From CAZKWG01 sp964615375 (lineage in GTDB: Bacteria; Myxococcota_A; UBA796; CAZKWG01), in contig CAZTOW010000044.1 in NCBI GenBank assembly GCA_964615375.1, positions 17,129 through 81,128 on the forward strand: 64,000 bases of DNA, written 5' to 3'. A program made the translations under genes and the position numbers. The notes beneath the pieces were generated by a model. The model made no database searches and had not been told where the DNA came from. It worked only from the letters and a program-made list of their open reading frames with translations. Below are positions 34,976 through 44,391 of the stretch, in pieces. How positions within the stretch are numbered: position 1 is the stretch's first letter; each line of letters opens with the position of its first letter.

Positions 34976-35712
34976 GCACCACGCTGGTCTATCTGCCCGT
35001 CTCCCCCTGGTCCGAGCGCGCCCGCTGGGCCCTCGACCACCACCGGATCCCCTACCAGACCCAGGTGCACCTCCCCTTCGTGGGCGAGCGGCGGCTGCGT
35101 CGACTGGTGGGCCCGGGGCCGACGCGGGCGACGGTCCCAGTCCTGCTGACCGAGGGCGAGGTGCTGACGGAGAGCTGGGACATCGCGACCTGGGCGGACC
35201 GGAAGGGTCAGGGCACCCCGCTGATCCCGGCGGGCAGAGAGGCGGAGATCCGCGCCTGGGTGGCCCGCGCCGACGCCTGGATGGGGGAGGGGAGGGCGCT
35301 CATCGTGGCCGGCATGCTGGCCAGCCCGGCCGCCCTGGACGAGTCCCTGCCTCGGGCGGTCCCGGGCTGGGCGCGCTGGCTGATGCGGCCGTTCACGCGC
35401 TACGGCATGGTGTGGTTCGGGCGGAAGTATGGCGTCTCCGCCTCCGATCTGGACGCGCGGCGGGCCAGCCTGCGCGCCGGGCTCCTGACGCTCCGGGCGG
35501 AGCTGGGCGGGCGCGAGCACCTGCTGGACGGCTTCACCTACGCCGACGTCGCCGTGGCCAGCGCGCTCCAGGGCGTGCGCCCGGTGGACTCCAAGGCCAT
35601 CCGCCTGGGCCCCGCCACCCGCGCGGTCTGGACACAGCCCGAGCTGGCGGCGGAGTTCGCCGATCTCCTGGCCTGGCGCGACGGCCTGTACGCGAGGCTC
35701 CGCGGGCGATGA
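34972..35712 (+). CDS. Glutathione S-transferase-like protein
   Basis: 246 residues from GTG 34972 overlapping the methylase stop. Thioredoxin-fold N-domain: LVYLPVSPWSERARWALDHHRIPYQ and TVPVLLTEGEVLTESWDIATWAD (the cis-Pro and Glu-Ser glutathione contact), then an all-helical C-domain ending LLDGFTYADVAVASALQGV (the GST N-capping box region). Likely detoxification or redox function in the cytoplasm. Coupled to both neighbours by overlapping start/stop codons. Confidence 0.8.
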   Translation: MSTTLVYLPVSPWSERARWALDHHRIPYQTQVHLPFVGERRLRRLVGPGPTRATVPVLLTEGEVLTESWDIATWADRKGQGTPLIPAGREAEIRAWVARADAWMGEGRALIVAGMLASPAALDESLPRAVPGWARWLMRPFTRYGMVWFGRKYGVSASDLDARRASLRAGLLTLRAELGGREHLLDGFTYADVAVASALQGVRPVDSKAIRLGPATRAVWTQPELAAEFADLLAWRDGLYARLRGR

Positions 35713-36776
35713 GCCCTGCGCGGACCCTGGCGTTGGGGCTGCTGGCCCTCGGCGGGGTGGCCGCGGCGGGCTTCGGGATCGCCTGGGGGACGAGGGAGGA
35801 GGCCGTGGCGCCGGCCGCGGACGAGCCCGCCGGTCTCCCCAGCCCTCGGGGCGACCGGGGCGAGAACGGGCTGTGGATGCGGCGGGTCTGGCTGCACGAG
35901 GCCCGCACGGAGGCGGAGGTCCGGGCCCTGGCCGAGGCGCTCCGCGCGCGGGGGATCACGCAGCTCTACCCCTTCCTGGGGCCGCTGGGGCCGGAGGGGC
36001 GGCCGGGCTGGCGCGACGGCGAGACCGTTCGGCCTTATGACCCGGAGATCGTCCGCAATTTCTTCGCCGCCCTGCGCCGGGCCGACCCGGGGATGGTGGC
36101 GCTGCCCTGGACCGGGGGCGTGTACCCGCGGGACGTGCCGCTGGAGGACCCGGCCTTCCGCGCCCGCTTCGCCGAGGCGATGGCGGAGGTGGTGCGCCTG
36201 GGGGCCCACGGGGTGCAGCTCAACGTGGAGCCCATGCCCACCGGCCACCCGGACTTCCTCGCCCTGATCGACGCGGTGCGCGCCGCCATCGGGCCGGACG
36301 CGATCCTCTCGCTGGCGGCCTACCCGCCGACCACGCCGCTGCACCCCTTCCCCGACGTCCACTGGGAGCTGGACTACGCTTCAGAGCTGTGCCGGCGGGT
36401 GGACGACATGAGCTTCATGGCCTACGACACGGCGCAGACCGACCGGGACGTCTACGCCGGGCTGGTCGCCACCTGGACGCGGGAGCTGGCGGGCGCGCTG
36501 CCCACGCCCGAGCAGGGCGGCTGTACCTGGCGGATCGGCCTGCCTGCCTACGAGGACGACTTCCTCTGGCACCGCCCGGACGTGGAGACGCTGGAGGTCG
36601 CGATCCGCGGGCTCCGCGAGGGCCTGGGCGAGGGCGAGCTCCCCAGCGGCTTCCGCGGCGTGGCCCTCTACGCGAGCTGGACCCTGGACGCCGCCGAGTG
36701 GGCCACCTACGACCAGCAGTGGAGGGGCCGGGCGCCCGTGCAGGCCGCGCTCCCCGACGAGACGCCGGCGAATTGA
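35709..36776 (+). CDS. Exported GH18-like glycoside hydrolase fold protein
   Basis: 355 residues from ATG 35709 (ATGA overlap with the GST gene). The N-terminal hydrophobic stretch LALGLLALGGVAAAGFGIAWG works as signal or anchor. The barrel includes RVWLHEARTEAEVRALAEALRARGITQLYPF, LGAHGVQLNVEPMPTGHPDFLALIDAVRAAIG and RVDDMSFMAYDTAQTDRD, where the 'D..sfMaYD' piece is a GH18 hallmark, though the DxxDxDxE active-site motif appears replaced by GVQLNVEPM with Glu in the expected place. May be inactive or have altered specificity. Ends inside a 16-bp palindrome. Confidence 0.66.
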   Translation: MSPARTLALGLLALGGVAAAGFGIAWGTREEAVAPAADEPAGLPSPRGDRGENGLWMRRVWLHEARTEAEVRALAEALRARGITQLYPFLGPLGPEGRPGWRDGETVRPYDPEIVRNFFAALRRADPGMVALPWTGGVYPRDVPLEDPAFRARFAEAMAEVVRLGAHGVQLNVEPMPTGHPDFLALIDAVRAAIGPDAILSLAAYPPTTPLHPFPDVHWELDYASELCRRVDDMSFMAYDTAQTDRDVYAGLVATWTRELAGALPTPEQGGCTWRIGLPAYEDDFLWHRPDVETLEVAIRGLREGLGEGELPSGFRGVALYASWTLDAAEWATYDQQWRGRAPVQAALPDETPAN

Positions 36777-36788
36777 ACGATCGTTCAA
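36773..36788. repeat. Perfect 16-bp palindrome across a convergent gene junction
   Basis: TTGAACGATCGTTCAA contains the stop codon of the GH18-like gene (36774-36776) and, on the other strand, that of the helicase (36785-36787). No loop, so it is not a classical hairpin terminator; it could be a protein-binding site or a very tight bidirectional element. Confidence 0.55.
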
Positions 36789-38443
36789 CGCCGCGGCCCG
36801 TGCTCCATCCAGGCCAGCAGGCGCAGGGCCTCCCCGTGGGTGAGGCGCGCGGGGCGAGTATTGAGATTGGTTAGTTTATCGAGGATTGCGGTAGGTGGGG
36901 CCTCTCGCCGCCACGCCGCGCTCTCCCGCGCGCTCTCCGCCGCCTCCCTTCCGCGGCGCCCGATCTCGTAGTCCACGGCCTCCACGGCCTGCTCCATGCG
37001 CGAGAAGCGCGCCATCTCCTTGCCGTCCACCGTGACCTTCCAGCGTCGGGAGCCCGCCCGCCCGCCCTGGTCCAGGACCAGGATCTCGGAGAGGGCGCCG
37101 CGCCGGGCGGCCTTCGCCCCGAAGAAGACGTGGATGGCCACCCCGCGCGAGCCCAGGCTCTCCCAGCGGTTGCGGGAGATGGCCTGCACCTCGGGGTCCA
37201 CGCCCAGCGCCAGCGGATCGAAGGCGGCGGCGCGGCGCTGGATCTCGCCCAGGGTGATGCTGCCGGGCTCCACCTCGAAGCCGGGGAAGGCCCGCCAGAT
37301 CGCGGCCATCTTGCGCTCGGCCTCGTGCAGCTCCTCGCCCTGCAGGTCGAGGTCCCGGGGCAGGGCGGCCAGGCTGGGCAGGGTGACCAGGGAGAGGTCG
37401 GAGAGGTCCACGAAGTCCAGCACCAGGCAGTCGCTCTTGCCGGGGGCGAGCCGGGTCCCGCGGCCCACGCACTGGGCGTAGAGGCCGTCGGAGCGGGTGG
37501 GGCGGGCCATGGCGATGCAGGAGACGCCCGGATCGTCGAAGCCCTCGGTGAGCACGCCCACGTTGGTGATGGCGGCCAGGCGTCCGCGGCGGAAGTCGGC
37601 CAGGATGCGCTCGCGCTCGGGCGTGGGGAGCTGGCCGTGGACGACGCCGGTGGGCACGCCGACGGCGACCAGGGCGCGGGCGAGGTGGGTGGCGTGGGCG
37701 ACCGTCACGCAGAAGGCGATGGTGCGGCGGTCGCGGGCCAGCTCCTGGATGGTGCGGGCGACCAGCGCGTTGCGCTCGGTGACGTCGATGGCCTCCGCCA
37801 GCTCCTCGATCACGAAGTCCTCGCCGCCCGCGCTCACGGCCCGCAGATCGGCGGCGGTGGAGATGCGGTAGCCGCGGAGCGGGACCAGGTAGCCGTCGGC
37901 GATCATCTGCCCCAGCCCACGGGTGTAGACGATGCGCTCGAAGACCTCGTCCAGGCCGACGCCGTCGCCGCGCCCGGTGGTGGCGGTGAAGCCCAGCAGG
38001 GTGCCCTCCCACTCAGGATCGAAGGCGCCCAGCGTCTGCAGCACGCGGCGGTTGTCCTCGGCGGGGGCGTGGTGGCACTCGTCGTAGATGACCAGCCCGA
38101 AGCGGCGGCTGGCGAGCAGGCGGGCCAGGCGCTCCTCGTGCAGCGAGCGGATGGAGGCCACCACCACCCGCGCCTCCGGGTGGGCCGAGGCGTCGCCCTG
38201 CTCGATGGCGACCACGGTGGGATCCTGGAGGGCGTCCGCCAGCTTCTCGCGCGCCTGGCTCACCAGCTCGCGCCGGTGGGCCAGCACCAGCACGGGGCGG
38301 CGGGCCAGGCGGGCCAGCTCGCTGAAGATCACGGTCTTGCCGGCGCCGGTGGGCAGGCAGACCACCATCCGCCGGACGCCGGCCTTGCGGGACTGGATGA
38401 CGGCCTCGATGGCCTCGCGCTGGTAGGGGCGGAGCGTGGGCAT
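36785..38443 (-). CDS. SF2 DEAD/DEAH-box helicase
   Basis: 552 residues. Motifs in order: Q-like LRPYQREAIEAVI, I CLPTGAGKTVIFSELARL, Ia LVLAHRRELVSQAREKL, II VIYDECHHAPAED (DECH), III GFTATTGRGDG, IV IAFCVTVAHATHLARAL, V ITNVGVLTEGFDDPGVSCI and VI QCVGRGTRLAPGKSDCLVLDF. The family is the broad SSL2/XPB-like DNA helicase group of COG1061. The 150-residue C-terminal extension is not recognised. No nuclease neighbours, so the role (repair, restriction-like) is open. Confidence 0.85.
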   Translation of the reverse strand: MPTLRPYQREAIEAVIQSRKAGVRRMVVCLPTGAGKTVIFSELARLARRPVLVLAHRRELVSQAREKLADALQDPTVVAIEQGDASAHPEARVVVASIRSLHEERLARLLASRRFGLVIYDECHHAPAEDNRRVLQTLGAFDPEWEGTLLGFTATTGRGDGVGLDEVFERIVYTRGLGQMIADGYLVPLRGYRISTAADLRAVSAGGEDFVIEELAEAIDVTERNALVARTIQELARDRRTIAFCVTVAHATHLARALVAVGVPTGVVHGQLPTPERERILADFRRGRLAAITNVGVLTEGFDDPGVSCIAMARPTRSDGLYAQCVGRGTRLAPGKSDCLVLDFVDLSDLSLVTLPSLAALPRDLDLQGEELHEAERKMAAIWRAFPGFEVEPGSITLGEIQRRAAAFDPLALGVDPEVQAISRNRWESLGSRGVAIHVFFGAKAARRGALSEILVLDQGGRAGSRRWKVTVDGKEMARFSRMEQAVEAVDYEIGRRGREAAESARESAAWRREAPPTAILDKLTNLNTRPARLTHGEALRLLAWMEHGPRR

Positions 38444-38487
38444 GATCCGCCAGGATAGCCCGCTGGCGGCCTCCGCGGGGCCCCCTG

Positions 38488-41136
38488 TCAGCGCGCGGGG
38501 CGCCGACGGCGGAGGGCCAGCGCGAGGCCGAGCGCGATCAGCAGCCCGCCGCGGGGAGCGGGGGCGCTGGAGCAGGCGCAGCCGCCGCCCTTGTCCTCCC
38601 CGGTGTCCTCGGCGCCGGAGCCGTCGCCCGTGTCGGCGGTGTCGGCGGTGTCGGCGGTGGCGTGCGCGTCCTCGCCGTCGCAGTCCTGGTCCACGCCGTC
38701 GTCGGGGATGTCCTCGACCTGCGGGCCGAAGGCGGGGTCGCTGTCGTCGCAGTCGCCCTCGCAGGTCATGACCCCGTCCTCGTCGGCGTCCACCTCGTTG
38801 GCGCGGATCTCGCCGTTGCAGTCGGTGTCCTTGCCGTCGCAGGCCTCGTCCACGCCCGGCAGCACGGTCGGGTCCGCGTCGTCGCAGTCCAGGACCGCTT
38901 CGCCCAGGGCCTCGCCCGCGTCGTCACAGTCGAGATCCGCGCCAGGGACGAGCTCCTCGGTCCGCGCGCCGTCGCCGTCGGCGTCCGCGTAGCAGGACTC
39001 GACGCCGTCGCAGTCCTGGTCGACGCCGTCGCCCACCACCTCCTCGGCGCCGGGCCAGGCGTCGGCGGCCGCGTCGTCGCAGTCCGCCTCGCAGACCATG
39101 TACCCGTCCCCGTCCGCGTCCTGCTCGTCATCGGGGAGCACCCCGTCACAGTCGGTGTCCTTGCCGTCGCAGGTCTCGGCGGCGCCCGGGTAGACGGTGG
39201 CGTCCTCGTCGTCGCACTCCTCGCTGGCGAGATAGCCGTCGCCGTCCTCGTCCTGCGCGTAGCCCAGGTAGAGGTAGGCGGCCCCCAGATCCGAGGTGCC
39301 GGCGTAGAGGGCGCCGATCAGCACGTCGTCGCAGCCGTCCGCGTTGACGTCCCCGACCCCGGCCACCGCGCCGCCGAAGTAGTCCCCGTTGGCCGCGCCG
39401 GCGAGGGTGGTGAGATCGGCCATGTCCAGCCCGCTCTCCGAGCCGTGCGCCAGGTAGACCTCCCCGGGGTAGGCCCCCGCCGCGTCCCGCGCGGTCACGG
39501 CGCCGACCATCACGTCGTCGTACCCGTCGGCGTTGACGTCTCCGACGCCCGCGAGGGCGTAGCCCAGGAAGTCACCGGAGACGGCGCCGGTGAAGGTGGC
39601 GCTGGCGGCGGTGTCCACGCCGCTGGAGGACCCGAGGAAGACCTGGGCCTGACCCTGGTAGTAGTTGTAGAGGTAGCCTCCCGCCATCACGTCGTCGTAG
39701 CCGTCTCCGTTGATGTCCCCCGCGCCCGCGACGCTGGCGCCCAGGAGGGCGGAGGGCGGGAACCCGCTCAGCTCCACCGAGGGGCTGCTGTCCAGGCCAT
39801 CCTCCCCGCCATGGAAGATCCAGGCCGAGCCGGAGCCGTCCAGGTACAGGGGGCCGCCGCCGATCACGTCCTGGTAGCCGTCCCCGTTGGTGTCGCCCGC
39901 GCGGGCGACCGAGTAGCCCAGGTAGGTGTTGGAGGTGTCCGAGCTCAGCTCCGCGCTCGCCTCCGTGTCCGGCCCGCCGTCCGCGCCGAGGTAGACATAG
40001 ACCACACCCGCGCCGCTGTCCGCGCCGGGCGCCCCCACGATCACGTCCCCGTAGCCGTCCCCGTCCAGATCGCCGCCGGCCACCGAGAAGCCGAAGATGC
40101 TGCCGGAGCTGGGGCCCAGCAGCGTGGCGATGGGCTCGCTCTCCGGGCCGTCCGCGCCGCCCCCGTAGACGTGGACCGCGCCCTGGCCGGTGGCGTCGTA
40201 GGTCTCGCCCACGCCGATGTCGTCGTAGCCGTCTCCGTTGACGTCCCCCAGTCCGGCGACCGAGTAGCCGAAGGTCCCTCCCCCGGACTCGCCCACCAGC
40301 TCGGAGGGCGTCTCCGAGAGGCTCTCGCCATCTCCATAGTAGACGTAGACCGAGCCGAAGTAGTCGTTGGCGCCGAGGGCGCTGATGACGACGTCCTGGT
40401 ATCCGTCTCCGTTCACGTCGCCCGCCGCGGACAGGCTCGAGCCCAGGTAGGCGTTCGTCGAGGCGCCCTCCAGGGTCATCTCCGCGGTGTCGTAGACCGG
40501 ATCGACGATCACCGGGAAGCGCGCGCCGCGCGTGTCCACCACGAAGCGGAGCGTGTCGCCCTCGACCTCCATCCAGCTCTCCAGCGCCTCGCCGCGATCA
40601 TCCCAGCTCCGCAGTCCGCTCACGGTCCAGCGCCGACCGTCCGCGCCGCGCATCCAGGCCAGCTCCCCGTCGGTCTCCAGCGTGCGCGCGCCCTCCACCG
40701 CGACGTGCAGGGTGAGCAGATCGGGGTCGTTGGGTTGGACAACCTGGAAGACCTGGGTGAGGCCCCTGTCTGTCCGTGTCCAACGTTCGGTGAGCGTGGG
40801 GTGGACGAATTCCACCCTTGGACGACACGGCGAGCTCTCGCAGGCCCCCGGGCGGGGGAGGGTCCGGGCCAGGGTGTCCTCGCCCTGGGCGGCGAGCCGC
40901 ACCCGCAGCCCGCCGCTGCGCGGGTCGCCCAGGTAGACGCCGTCCTGGTCAATCTGCGCGTGGGTCCCCGCCGCGGGCAGGCTGGCCCCGAAGACCCCCG
41001 GTCCGGTCACGCGGAAGGGGCGCGCATCGGCCTCCACCTCCAGATCCCCGAGCGCGGGTCTCTCAGACTCAGGATGGATCCGTAGGGCGTCGCTCGTACA
41101 TGCTGAGAGGAGAAAGAGCAGGGCGCGGACAGGCAT
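38488..41136 (-). CDS. FG-GAP repeat surface protein with Asp/Cys repeats and MYXO-CTERM-like tail
   Basis: 882 residues from ATG 41136; MPVRALLFLLSACTSDAL is a lipobox. Residues about 260-640 hold seven FG-GAP/integrin-type repeats (e.g. LGSSLSAAGDVNGDGYQDVV, VGDVNADGYDDVMVGA). Then about five Asp/Cys 'metal-binding' repeats: DEDGDGYLASEECDDEDATV, PGAAETCDGKDTDCDGVLPD and so on. It ends GGGCACSSAPAPRGG followed by a hydrophobic helix and RRRR, the MYXO-CTERM sorting-signal shape. Such proteins are calcium-rich and surface sorted. Having both a lipobox and this tail is unusual. Confidence 0.85.
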   Translation of the reverse strand: MPVRALLFLLSACTSDALRIHPESERPALGDLEVEADARPFRVTGPGVFGASLPAAGTHAQIDQDGVYLGDPRSGGLRVRLAAQGEDTLARTLPRPGACESSPCRPRVEFVHPTLTERWTRTDRGLTQVFQVVQPNDPDLLTLHVAVEGARTLETDGELAWMRGADGRRWTVSGLRSWDDRGEALESWMEVEGDTLRFVVDTRGARFPVIVDPVYDTAEMTLEGASTNAYLGSSLSAAGDVNGDGYQDVVISALGANDYFGSVYVYYGDGESLSETPSELVGESGGGTFGYSVAGLGDVNGDGYDDIGVGETYDATGQGAVHVYGGGADGPESEPIATLLGPSSGSIFGFSVAGGDLDGDGYGDVIVGAPGADSGAGVVYVYLGADGGPDTEASAELSSDTSNTYLGYSVARAGDTNGDGYQDVIGGGPLYLDGSGSAWIFHGGEDGLDSSPSVELSGFPPSALLGASVAGAGDINGDGYDDVMAGGYLYNYYQGQAQVFLGSSSGVDTAASATFTGAVSGDFLGYALAGVGDVNADGYDDVMVGAVTARDAAGAYPGEVYLAHGSESGLDMADLTTLAGAANGDYFGGAVAGVGDVNADGCDDVLIGALYAGTSDLGAAYLYLGYAQDEDGDGYLASEECDDEDATVYPGAAETCDGKDTDCDGVLPDDEQDADGDGYMVCEADCDDAAADAWPGAEEVVGDGVDQDCDGVESCYADADGDGARTEELVPGADLDCDDAGEALGEAVLDCDDADPTVLPGVDEACDGKDTDCNGEIRANEVDADEDGVMTCEGDCDDSDPAFGPQVEDIPDDGVDQDCDGEDAHATADTADTADTGDGSGAEDTGEDKGGGCACSSAPAPRGGLLIALGLALALRRRRPAR

Positions 41137-41357
41137 CAGGCGGGCCTCGACATGGGGCGTGAAGGTGAAGAGGGGGGCTCTGTTGTCGTCAGAGGATGAC
41201 TCACCATACCTGGAGGCGCCTCGACCCGCGCGGGGTTTCTGAGGGCCTCGCGCATGTGTTCGCTTCAAGTCGAAGGATGCGCTCATCCTGGCGCCGCCTG
41301 GGATAGACTTCGCGCAGGTCTGCCTCTGGAGGGTCGCCCAGGAGTGTAGGAGGGTCG

Positions 41358-43871
41358 ATGTCGAGCCGGCGCGACGACCTTGACGCTGCTCAGCGCGAGC
41401 TCGCGGACCTTCGAGCGGTCTTCGACGCCTCGCCGATCATGTTCTGGTTCAAGGACACGCACAACAACCACCTGCGGGTCAACGCGGCGGCGGCGGCGCT
41501 GGAGGGCGCGACCCCCTCGGCCCTCGAGGGGCGCTCCGGCTGGGAGCTCTACCCGAAGGAGCAGGCGGACGCCTTCTACCGGGATGATCTGGAGGTGATC
41601 TCGACGGGGCAGCCCAAGCTGGGCATCGTCGAGCCGCACACGGCGGTGGGGACGGGCGAACTGCGCTGGCTCTCGGTGGGGAAGGTGCCCATCCACGGGG
41701 CGGACGGGGCGATCACGGGCGTCCTGGCCTTCGCCATCGACGTCTCGGAGCAACGCAGGCTGGCCGAGCGGCTGCAGCGGCTCTACGAGCGCACGCCGGC
41801 CATGCTGCACTCCATCGACGCGAGGGGGCGGCTGCTGACCGTCAGCGACGCCTGGCTCCAGCGCCTGGGCTACGCGCGCGAGGAGGTGATCGGGCGCCCC
41901 TCCACTGACTTCCTCACGGAGAGCTCGCGCCGCTACGCCCGCGAGGTGGTGCTCCCGACCTTCTTCGTCGACGGTCGCTGCGACCGCGTCCCCTACCAGA
42001 TGGAGACGCGCTCGGGCGAGATCGTGGACGTGCTGCTGTCGGGGATCATGGAGCGCGACGAGAGCGGCGCGCCCGCCCGCAGCATGGCGGTCATCGAGGA
42101 CGTGACGATGCGCCTGCGGGCCGAGCGCGCCCTGGAGGACGAGCGCAACCGCCTCGCGGCCACCCTGCGCGAGCTCGCCGAGAGCCACGAGCTGCTGCGC
42201 GTCACGCTGGAGTCCATCGGGGACGCCGTGATCACCACGGACGCCCTGGGCCTGGTCCGCTGGCTGAACCCGGTGGCCGAGCGCATGACGGGCTGGAAGA
42301 CGGTGGACGCGGCCGGTCGCCCGCTGAATCAGGTCTTCAACGTGGTCCACGAGGAGACGCGGCAGCCCGCGGACAGCCCGGTCACCCACTGCCTCTCGAT
42401 GGGCCGAACGGTGGGGATGGCGCGCAACACGCTGCTCATCGCCCGGGACGGATCGGAGTTCGGCATCGAGGACTCCGCCTCGCCCATCCGCGACAAGCAG
42501 GGCAGGATCCTGGGGGCGGTCCTGGTCTTCCACGACGTCACCGAGCAGCGGCGCCTGTCTGGCGAGATGAGCTGGCGCGCCTCGCACGACGCGCTGACGG
42601 GGCTGGTCAACCGCCCGGAGTTCGAGCTGAGGCTGCGCCACGTCCTGGAGAGCGGCCCGGAGCGCCCGCACGCGCTCCTCTACATCGACCTCGACCAGTT
42701 CAAGCTGGTCAACGACGCCTGCGGGCACTCCGTGGGCGACCAGCTCCTGCAGCAGGTCAGCAAGGTGCTGGCCGACTGCATCCGCGGGCGGGACACCCTG
42801 GCCCGCCTGGGCGGCGACGAGTTCGGCGTCATCCTGGAGTTCTGCCCCCTGGACGCCGCGCAGCGCGTGGCCCAGCACATCTGCGACCGCATGGAGGAGT
42901 ACCGCTTCGTCCACGAGGGGCGATCCTTCCGGGTCGGGGCCAGCATCGGGCTGGTCCCGCTGGACGGCCGCTGGGTGGGGGCGGCGAGCGTGCTGCAGGC
43001 GGCGGACACCGCCTGCTACGCGGCCAAAGAGGCCGGGCGGAACCGCGTCCACCTCTGGCTGGAGACCGACCGCGTCGTCCGCGCCCGGCAGGGCGAGATG
43101 CAGTGGGCGAACCGCCTGACCCAGGCCCTGGACGAGGACCGCTTCGTGCTCTTCGCCCAGCGGATCCTCCCCCTCCGTCCCGCGGAGGGGGAGGGGCTCC
43201 ACTGCGAGCTGCTCCTCCGCCTGCGCGAGCCGGACGGCACCCTGGTCACGCCCGCCGCCTTCCTGCCCGCCGCCGAGCGCTTCCACCTCGCCTCGCGCAT
43301 CGACCGCTGGGTGCTGCGCCACGCCATCGCCCGCCTGCAGCGTGTCCCCGAGCTGGGCACGGTGAGCTCCGTCGCCATCAACCTGAGCGGCCAGTCCATC
43401 GGGGATCGCGCCTTCCACCGCTTCGCCGAGAGCGCCATCCGCGGCGCGGGCTTCGACACCTCCAAGCTCTGCTTCGAGATCACCGAGACCGCGGCGATCA
43501 CCAACCTGGCGGACGCGACGGTCTTCATCGAGGAGATGCGGCGGCTCGGGGTGCGCATCGCGCTGGACGACTTCGGGGCCGGCGCCTCCTCCTTCGGCTA
43601 CCTGAAGGTGCTGCCGGTGGACCAGATCAAGATCGACGGGCAGTTCGTCCGCGATCTGGTGGACGACCCCCTGGACGCGGCGGCGGTGCGCTGCTTCCAG
43701 GACGTCGCCCGCGTGGTCGGCGTGCGGACCGTGGCCGAGTGGGTGGAGCGCCAGGACGTGCTGGACCGCCTGCGCGAGATCGGCGTGGACTACGCCCAGG
43801 GCATCATGCTGCACGCGCCGCAGTCCTTCTGCGACCTGCTGACCTGCGACGATCCGACGCCGCTGGGATAA
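41358..43871 (+). CDS. PAS-PAS-PAS-GGDEF-EAL cyclic-di-GMP turnover protein
   Basis: 837 residues, no membrane segment. Three PAS sensor units (about 20-130, 140-255, 270-395) precede a GGDEF domain with RLGGDEFG (G485-F489) and the inhibitory I-site RxxD at 476-479, then an EAL domain with CELLLRL (E617), NLSGQS, EITETAAI, LDDFGAGASSFGY and KIDGQFV. All residues needed for both activities seem present, so it may both make and break c-di-GMP. ATG 41358 follows TAGGAGGG. Divergent from the FG-GAP gene; speD follows 10 bases on. Confidence 0.94.
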   Translation: MSSRRDDLDAAQRELADLRAVFDASPIMFWFKDTHNNHLRVNAAAAALEGATPSALEGRSGWELYPKEQADAFYRDDLEVISTGQPKLGIVEPHTAVGTGELRWLSVGKVPIHGADGAITGVLAFAIDVSEQRRLAERLQRLYERTPAMLHSIDARGRLLTVSDAWLQRLGYAREEVIGRPSTDFLTESSRRYAREVVLPTFFVDGRCDRVPYQMETRSGEIVDVLLSGIMERDESGAPARSMAVIEDVTMRLRAERALEDERNRLAATLRELAESHELLRVTLESIGDAVITTDALGLVRWLNPVAERMTGWKTVDAAGRPLNQVFNVVHEETRQPADSPVTHCLSMGRTVGMARNTLLIARDGSEFGIEDSASPIRDKQGRILGAVLVFHDVTEQRRLSGEMSWRASHDALTGLVNRPEFELRLRHVLESGPERPHALLYIDLDQFKLVNDACGHSVGDQLLQQVSKVLADCIRGRDTLARLGGDEFGVILEFCPLDAAQRVAQHICDRMEEYRFVHEGRSFRVGASIGLVPLDGRWVGAASVLQAADTACYAAKEAGRNRVHLWLETDRVVRARQGEMQWANRLTQALDEDRFVLFAQRILPLRPAEGEGLHCELLLRLREPDGTLVTPAAFLPAAERFHLASRIDRWVLRHAIARLQRVPELGTVSSVAINLSGQSIGDRAFHRFAESAIRGAGFDTSKLCFEITETAAITNLADATVFIEEMRRLGVRIALDDFGAGASSFGYLKVLPVDQIKIDGQFVRDLVDDPLDAAAVRCFQDVARVVGVRTVAEWVERQDVLDRLREIGVDYAQGIMLHAPQSFCDLLTCDDPTPLG

Positions 43872-43881
43872 ACCACGCGCG

Positions 43882-44250
43882 ATGCACGCCCTGGGTCAGC
43901 ACCTGCTCGTCGAGATGCATGCCTGCGAGCGGGCCGCGCTCGACGATCTCGCGGGGGTGGAGCGCGCCATGCTGGAGGCCGCCCGCGCCGCGGGGGCGAC
44001 CGTCCTGGACCACCGCTTCCACCGCTTCGCCCCGCAGGGCGTGAGCGGGGTGGTGCTGATCGCCGAGAGCCACCTGAGCATCCACACCTGGCCGGAGCAC
44101 GGCTACGCCGCGGTGGATCTCTTCACCTGCAGCCCCGCGCTGGCGCAGGACCGGGCGGTGGACGTGCTGCGGTCGCGCCTGGGCTGCGCGCGGCTCACGC
44201 GACAGGTCATCGAGCGCGGGGTGGGCCTCGGCTCGCCCCGGGAGGTGTAG
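43882..44250 (+). CDS. speD: S-adenosylmethionine decarboxylase proenzyme SpeD
   Basis: Pyruvoyl-dependent enzyme making decarboxylated SAM for spermidine synthesis. 122 residues, the short class 1B length. AESHLSIHTWPEHGYAAVD contains the self-cleavage site (between E62 and S63; S63 becomes the pyruvoyl group), plus a conserved His (H68). DLFTC matches the family. It begins 10 bases after the cyclic-di-GMP gene. No soluble spermidine synthase lies beside it; the distant membrane protein at 8112 has that fold. Confidence 0.95.
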   Translation: MHALGQHLLVEMHACERAALDDLAGVERAMLEAARAAGATVLDHRFHRFAPQGVSGVVLIAESHLSIHTWPEHGYAAVDLFTCSPALAQDRAVDVLRSRLGCARLTRQVIERGVGLGSPREV

Positions 44251-44253
44251 GCC

Positions 44254-44382
44254 ATGGGGCTGCTGGGACTGCTCATCGCGGCGGCCATCGCCTGGACCCT
44301 CCTGCGCGTCTGGATGTACCGCTCCGAGGCGCAGGAGTCCCGGGAGCCTCCCCCGGATGAGGACGATGGTCAAGCAAATTGA
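44254..44382 (+). CDS. Small single-span membrane protein
   Basis: 42 codons of coding sequence beginning MGLLGLLIAAAIAWTLLRVW 3 bases after speD, with GGGAGGTG six bases before the ATG. Residues 2-20 form a clear membrane helix, then a charged tail (EAQESREPPPDEDDGQAN). Too short for family matching by eye. Likely co-translated with speD. Confidence 0.6.
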   Translation: MGLLGLLIAAAIAWTLLRVWMYRSEAQESREPPPDEDDGQAN

Positions 44383-44391
44383 CGATTTGCG

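Noticed and set aside
41283..43814. Long minus-strand frame of 843 codons
   Set aside because: Antisense shadow of the PAS-GGDEF-EAL gene, His/Gln/Gly-rich without domains.
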